From assembly GCA_944342125.1 (NCBI GenBank), contig CALVMF010000047.1:1-9067 (forward strand): a stretch of 9,067 bases of DNA, given 5' to 3'. Below are positions 4,910-9,067 of the stretch, in pieces (positions within the stretch are counted from its first letter, which is position 1; every line of letters starts with the position of its first letter). The DNA is from an uncultured Bacilli bacterium (GTDB taxonomy: Bacteria; Bacillota_I; Bacilli_A; RFN20; CAG-826). The notes under the pieces were generated by a model. That model worked only from the letters and a program-made list of their open reading frames with translations, ran no database searches and had not been told where the DNA came from. A program made the translations under genes and the position numbers.

Positions 4910-6982
4910 ATGTATTCAAATCCAATTAAAGTAAAAAATGCTGTTTATAATAAGTTTGGCGATCCATTCGTCTTAAGATTTGATGGAACTTACTATCTTT
5001 ATCCTAGCGGCGACAATACAACAAATGAAATATTTTGCTATACATCAAAAGATTTAGTTCATTTTACCTTTGCGGGGAGTGTAGCAAAAGATGAAGTTTT
5101 ACACGACGCCTTTGCTCCAGAAGTAGTTTATAAAGATGGAAGTTTTTATTTGATTACATCTCCTGGTGGCAATGGTCACTATTTATATAAAGCTGACTCA
5201 CCTTTAGGACCTTTTAAAAGAGTAAGCGACAATATCAAAAATATGATTGATGGTTCTTTCTTTTTAGATAAAAACAATAATCTTCATCTTTTAAGAGCAA
5301 ATCATTATGGAATATCTTTTTTAAATATCAATGAAAAAGGCGAAACAAGTGGACGAGTTAATTTAGATGCTAGAATGAATGGCTGGACTGAAGGTCCAGG
5401 AATGTTTTATAACGATGGTTACTATTTTTTAACTTATACTGGAAACGATGTTGCAAGTACTGGATATAGAGTTAATTATTCTTATTCCAAAGATTTTAAT
5501 AAGAATTTTATCAATGGATTAAATAACTCTATATTAATTTCAACAGATGGAAAATATCGTCGATATGGTCATTCTTCAACGGTTTTAGGACCAAATCTTG
5601 ATAATTATTATATTGTTTATCACTCTCTTGATATTAAAGATGGCATTCATCAACCACGTAAATTAATGGTCGATAGATTGAATTTTAATGGTTCATTAAT
5701 GTGCGCAAATTCATCTTGCTTTAAGATTGATTCACCTGCTAAACCTGATTTTGAAACTTATGGAACAAATAAACTTAATCAAAAAGATAACTTTTATTTC
5801 TATCCAAAGAAATATGATAAGTTCACTTTAGAAGCATTCATGTCTTTTAAAAATAAAATCATTTTGAGCTACATCGATCAAAATAATTACACTTATTTAA
5901 CCTTTAATGGAACGATTTCAGTAGTTAAAAAAGAAGGAAACAAGGAAGAAGAATTATTCTCATTTAAAAACGAATTTAAAACTGGTTGCTTTCATACTGT
6001 GAGAGTAATCTATAAAGAAAGCAACTTAGAAATCTATGTTGATAATGCCTTCATTTCAAGGATTAAAATACATTTAAAACAAAGTAAAAAAGGTTACTTA
6101 ATCGAAGATAAAGAAGGCTTAAAGTTTAATGCTATCTCACATAATGCGTTTAACGATTCAGCAAGTGAAGAGAGAACTGTCGCACCTGGAATAATCTATT
6201 TAGAAGGTAACGAAAATAAAGAGTTTTTGGAAAAATATGAAACTTTTGCAGGGTTTTTAGTTAAAAATGAACCTATTTCAATCAAATTAAATAATGAAAA
6301 AGGCAAATATTTATTAAGTGCTTTTGTTAAGAATGATTCAGATTTTACTATTGAAGTTAATGGCAAAACTATAAGCTACTCAAAAGAAAATAGCGAATAC
6401 GATTTTAATGAAAGAGCATTAACTTATCTCGATTTAAATAAAAACGATTGCTTAACTTTAAAGCTTATTGAGGGTAAATTCTCTTACATTTATTTAAGGT
6501 TAAAAGAAGTCAATAAATATAAGGTAGTCAATACTTTAAAATCAAAAAAATACATCGATAAATATTATTTAAATGATAAAGACATTTTAACTAAAGAAAT
6601 TGAATTTTCTTTTGAGATCAACAAAGAACATCTATACCAAAAATTTGGTGCGCTTTTTGAAGCAAGTGAATTTAGTGATGGCTTGTATCAAGCTAGATTT
6701 CCAATTAGAGCAATTTTTGTAGGAATCATATCAAATCTACTTGTTGTTTCTTATTTTAACTATGGAGAAAGAAGAATTTATGATGTTCCAATTAAACTCG
6801 AAAAGAAAAACAAGATTAAATTCGTCACCGAAAACAATTTAATTAAAGTTTATTTAAATGATGAACTTAAAATTGAAACGATTATTCCTCTTATGACAAC
6901 TTTTGGAAGAGTTGGCTTATATAAATCAAGCGAATCACTTGTTAAATTTAAAACTTTTAATTTTATCGAGGAAAAATTATGA
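4910..6982 (+). CDS. Glycoside hydrolase family 43 enzyme with long beta-rich C-terminal extension
   Basis: A 690-residue protein. Residues about 5-275 are a GH43 five-bladed beta-propeller, the fold of beta-xylosidases, alpha-L-arabinofuranosidases and related exo-enzymes. The three catalytic acids are recognisable: D18 in FGDPF (general base), D114 in MIDGSFF (pKa modulator) and E161 in WTEGPGM (general acid). H221 in YGHSS is also typical. FAPEV at 68-72 stands for the usual WAPEV. The remaining about 415 residues hold a LamG/concanavalin-like module (about 295-410), a middle beta-sandwich (about 425-535) and a second LamG-like module (about 555-690). No signal peptide is seen, so it should act in the cytoplasm on imported oligosaccharides. 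An AAGGGG ribosome binding site lies 8 bases before the ATG, and the gene starts 5 bases after the permease stop. Its TGA overlaps the ATG of the next gene. GH43 membership is firm; whether it releases arabinose, xylose or another sugar is not determinable here. Confidence 0.92.
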   Translation: MYSNPIKVKNAVYNKFGDPFVLRFDGTYYLYPSGDNTTNEIFCYTSKDLVHFTFAGSVAKDEVLHDAFAPEVVYKDGSFYLITSPGGNGHYLYKADSPLGPFKRVSDNIKNMIDGSFFLDKNNNLHLLRANHYGISFLNINEKGETSGRVNLDARMNGWTEGPGMFYNDGYYFLTYTGNDVASTGYRVNYSYSKDFNKNFINGLNNSILISTDGKYRRYGHSSTVLGPNLDNYYIVYHSLDIKDGIHQPRKLMVDRLNFNGSLMCANSSCFKIDSPAKPDFETYGTNKLNQKDNFYFYPKKYDKFTLEAFMSFKNKIILSYIDQNNYTYLTFNGTISVVKKEGNKEEELFSFKNEFKTGCFHTVRVIYKESNLEIYVDNAFISRIKIHLKQSKKGYLIEDKEGLKFNAISHNAFNDSASEERTVAPGIIYLEGNENKEFLEKYETFAGFLVKNEPISIKLNNEKGKYLLSAFVKNDSDFTIEVNGKTISYSKENSEYDFNERALTYLDLNKNDCLTLKLIEGKFSYIYLRLKEVNKYKVVNTLKSKKYIDKYYLNDKDILTKEIEFSFEINKEHLYQKFGALFEASEFSDGLYQARFPIRAIFVGIISNLLVVSYFNYGERRIYDVPIKLEKKNKIKFVTENNLIKVYLNDELKIETIIPLMTTFGRVGLYKSSESLVKFKTFNFIEEKL
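6968..6972 (+). promoter_or_regulatory. Ribosome binding site of the small membrane protein gene
   Basis: GAGGA lies 6 bases before the ATG at 6979, inside the last codons of the GH43 gene. Site and spacing support the short reading frame as a real gene. Confidence 0.65.
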
Positions 6983-7137
6983 ATTTTAAAAGCAAATTGG
7001 TATTAATCTTGTGGATAGTTCTAGTTATCGCTTTAGTACTTTTTGGAATTATCTATATCATCATAGCGGCTAATAAATCTAATCAAGACCCTAGCGCTTT
7101 AATAAATATTTTATCAATTACGAGGTTATATATATGA
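6979..7137 (+). CDS. Small single-span membrane protein (52 residues), function unknown
   Basis: A short reading frame of 52 codons plus TGA. The protein begins MNFKSK, then has one strongly hydrophobic span at about 7-30 with a Trp at 12, then a polar tail starting ANKSNQDPS that ends hydrophobic (ALINILSITRLYI, 40-52). The positive residues before the span predict the N-terminus inside and about 20 residues outside. There is no lipobox and no cleavage site that stands out. Evidence that it is a gene: a GAGGA ribosome binding site at proper spacing, an ATGA overlap with the GH43 stop, a second ATGA overlap with the lipoprotein that follows, and no other gene in the space. I recognise no family. 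From its place it may assist the transporter or the following surface lipoprotein, or it may mainly carry ribosomes between two large genes; this is inference. Confidence 0.75.
   Translation: MNFKSKLVLILWIVLVIALVLFGIIYIIIAANKSNQDPSALINILSITRLYI
7122..7125 (+). promoter_or_regulatory. Ribosome binding site of the large surface lipoprotein gene
   Basis: GAGG lies 8 bases before the ATG at 7134, within the coding end of the small membrane protein. It decides the lipoprotein start. Confidence 0.65.
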
Positions 7138-9067
7138 AAAAGACTCTTTTATTAATTTCAAGTATGTTTCTATTAACCACTTGTGGTTTATCTTCTTGTA
7201 GTGGTGAAGAAACAAAAGAAGATGGAACAGGTGAATTAGATGACTTATTAGATACCCATAATCCTTTTGATTATCCAGGTAACTTTGAAGCGCCAGAACT
7301 TGCAGTCGATGGAATTAAAGACGAAGTTTATGACACGTTAGGTTCTGAACCACTTTATATCAATAAAGGTGCTGAAAATGAGATGAAAGCAACTTTTTAT
7401 CGTGGCGAAAGTGGACTTTATGCCTTTTATGAAGTTAAAGATAAGAATTTGTTAACGGATGGAGATAATGCAGGAGATGATGTTACCCATTCTGATTCCT
7501 GTGAACTTTATCTTGATACTAAAAATGATGGTGGAAATAAGCCTCAAACAGATGATTTCCAACTTAACTTTGGTATTCATAATAAAACAAGAATCATGCA
7601 AGGCAGTGGTCAAAACTGGGGCAACTGGATGGGTCTTGTTCAATATGAAAATGTAATTCATGGAACTATTAATGATGATAGCGATGTTGATACAGGCTGG
7701 GATCTAGAAGTTATGATTCCTTATAAAGAGCTTGGTGTTGCTAAAGATGATCCAATTGGCATTGCATTAGGAAGAGTAGACAAAGTTGATTTTGGATCGG
7801 TCGTTAATAAAGATTATTTTTGGTATGGATTAAGTTTTAATGGGATAAGTATTAATCCTCAAGACATCAACCAATATGCTGTTTGGCTTGGAAATGAGTT
7901 TTATTCGCGAGATGATGTTCCTGAAGTTAAAAATGTTTTTGGTGTAATCAAAGATAGCGCTGGAAATGTTTTGGTCGATGTGAAAGTTAAACTAAATGAT
8001 AAAGAAACAACAACCGATAGTAGTGGTTCGTATCGTTTTTCAAGTGTTCCTTTATTTAACGTAAACACCTTAACTTTTGAACTTGATGGATATTTCTCTA
8101 AAGAAGCAACCTTCTCTAATTTAGATGTTGGAACTAATACTGATTATGAATTTAATACTTCGCTCATCAAAACAGATGAAACAATTACAACTACATTCAC
8201 TGGTGTAGTTAAAAATGTTAAAGATGGCTTAATTAGTGGAGCTACAGTTTCATTAAATGGAGTTAACGTAACAACTGATGAAAACGGAAGCTTCAGTTTA
8301 AAAACATCGTTTAAGACATCGGCAACTTTATCGATATCTAAAGATGGATATGAGGTAAATGAATATAAAGTTGATTCAAGTTTATTTGAACAAAACGGAA
8401 CAACAAATCTAGAAACAATCGAGCTTTATAAAGTAGCTTCTTCAGTTTCTTTAAGTAATGGTTTGTCGCTTTCTGTTACAAAAGGCTTAAACGATGTTCG
8501 CTTTACTATCGATAAATCGAAAGCTTCAACTAATTTACTAGGCAATGTAAATCTTTATATTGATGCTAAAGCAACAGGAGTTACTCCAAGTAATGTTAAT
8601 GATTTTGTCTTTGGCTTTAATCTTGCAACAGGCATTATCATAAAAGCGCAAACCTTAGGAGCTGGTGCTTTACCAGTTGATAATAAGTCTTATTCATACT
8701 CTTTAAATAGTGATAAAACAGCTATAACTTTAACTATTAAATATGAAGCTTTAGGTGTTCAACCTTTAGAAGTTATTGGCTTTGCTTTAGATTATACTAA
8801 TCCAGGAGAAAGCGAAGCCGAGCATCTTACTTTTGAAGATAAAGAAGTTGATCCAAATAATCCAACAACATATGTAAGACTTGGAACCGATAATACGCTT
8901 TATAGCGCTACAAACAATATCGGTGGAGAAGTTGATCCATTTAATTATGCTGATTTAGGAAGTATTAAACTTGATAACGGGGAATTTAAAGCTTCGATTA
9001 CTCGTGATGATTCAAATAGCATTTTCTTTAAGTTTAATTACGACTTTGATTTCACTAATGATAAAGC
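7134..9067 (+). CDS. Multimodular surface lipoprotein with CBM9/DOMON-like and carboxypeptidase-regulatory-like modules (C-terminus beyond window)
   Basis: Partial gene: 644 residues are visible and the frame is open to the right edge. The signal peptide starts MKKTLLLISSMFLLTT and offers two possible lipoboxes, LTTC17 and LSSC22; C22 gives the more usual length. An acidic linker (about 24-45) follows. Module 1 (about 52-255) is CBM9/DOMON-like, with LAVDGIKDEVYD, then SCELYLDTKNDGG at 122-134 and GWDLEVMIPYKELG at 188-201. Modules 2 and 3 (about 265-344 and 354-432) are carboxypeptidase-regulatory-like Ig folds, each with the TTDSSGSYRF or TTDENGSFSL signature and a DGY. Module 4 (about 437-570) and the incomplete module 5 (from about 580) again look like diverged CBM9/DOMON domains. 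No catalytic domain is seen in the visible part. It probably sits on the cell surface and binds plant polysaccharide for the transporter encoded upstream. The ATG overlaps the TGA of the small membrane protein gene. Confidence 0.88.
   Translation, partial: MKKTLLLISSMFLLTTCGLSSCSGEETKEDGTGELDDLLDTHNPFDYPGNFEAPELAVDGIKDEVYDTLGSEPLYINKGAENEMKATFYRGESGLYAFYEVKDKNLLTDGDNAGDDVTHSDSCELYLDTKNDGGNKPQTDDFQLNFGIHNKTRIMQGSGQNWGNWMGLVQYENVIHGTINDDSDVDTGWDLEVMIPYKELGVAKDDPIGIALGRVDKVDFGSVVNKDYFWYGLSFNGISINPQDINQYAVWLGNEFYSRDDVPEVKNVFGVIKDSAGNVLVDVKVKLNDKETTTDSSGSYRFSSVPLFNVNTLTFELDGYFSKEATFSNLDVGTNTDYEFNTSLIKTDETITTTFTGVVKNVKDGLISGATVSLNGVNVTTDENGSFSLKTSFKTSATLSISKDGYEVNEYKVDSSLFEQNGTTNLETIELYKVASSVSLSNGLSLSVTKGLNDVRFTIDKSKASTNLLGNVNLYIDAKATGVTPSNVNDFVFGFNLATGIIIKAQTLGAGALPVDNKSYSYSLNSDKTAITLTIKYEALGVQPLEVIGFALDYTNPGESEAEHLTFEDKEVDPNNPTTYVRLGTDNTLYSATNNIGGEVDPFNYADLGSIKLDNGEFKASITRDDSNSIFFKFNYDFDFTNDK

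Noticed and set aside
3032..7137. Reading TGA as Trp (genetic code 4)
   Set aside because: TGA ends three genes exactly where the next gene begins, and Trp is coded by TGG throughout, so the standard bacterial code applies.
3035..7140. Terminators between the plus-strand genes
   Set aside because: Gaps are 5 bases or the genes overlap, leaving no room for hairpin plus T-run; the genes read as one operon.
7452..7661. Short open frames on both strands inside the surface lipoprotein gene
   Set aside because: The continuous 644-codon frame from 7134 explains the region with recognisable domains; these are by-products of its composition.
1..9067. CRISPR arrays, tRNA or rRNA genes, insertion sequences, integrases
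   Set aside because: No regularly spaced repeats, no cloverleaf or rRNA-like segments, and no transposase or recombinase features were seen on either strand.

Overview
The window is AT-rich DNA (by eye about one third G+C) from a low-GC Gram-positive bacterium. It is probably a carbohydrate-fermenting member of the Bacilli/Erysipelotrichia or of the Mollicutes-related gut lineages that keep the standard genetic code. The reasons are the lipoprotein signal peptides, the AGGAGG-like ribosome binding sites, a consensus cre box of the CcpA type, and TGA used as a true stop (ends at 3034, 6982 and 7137) with TGG for Trp. That usage argues against a code-4 mycoplasma. The genus cannot be named from the sequence alone.

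The whole window reads as one carbohydrate-utilisation locus built around a divergent control region (1372-1633). To the left on the minus strand lie an AraC-family regulator (586-1371) and, 4 bases later, the start of a glycoside hydrolase family 2 enzyme that runs off the left edge (1-581). To the right on the plus strand is a tightly packed operon: sugar-binding lipoprotein (1634-3034), two CUT1-type permeases (3040-3957 and 3963-4904), a large GH43 enzyme (4910-6982), a 52-residue single-span membrane protein (6979-7137), and a large multimodular surface lipoprotein that runs off the right edge (7134-9067). The last three genes are joined by two ATGA start/stop overlaps. No terminator-like structure was seen between the plus-strand genes.

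Proposed working model: the surface lipoprotein, with CBM9/DOMON-like modules, binds glycan at the cell surface. The solute-binding lipoprotein and the two permeases import oligosaccharides, powered by an ATPase encoded elsewhere. The GH43 and GH2 enzymes, neither with a signal peptide, cut the oligosaccharides in the cytoplasm. GH43 plus GH2 plus CBM9-like modules suggests a plant cell wall oligosaccharide carrying arabinose, xylose or galactose, but the exact sugar is inference. The AraC protein is the likely substrate-responsive activator, and the cre box the likely site of catabolite control.

The parts most worth a second look are the small membrane protein locked between two ATGA overlaps, the unusual module order of the surface lipoprotein, the duplicated C-terminal half of the GH43 enzyme, and the compact control region.
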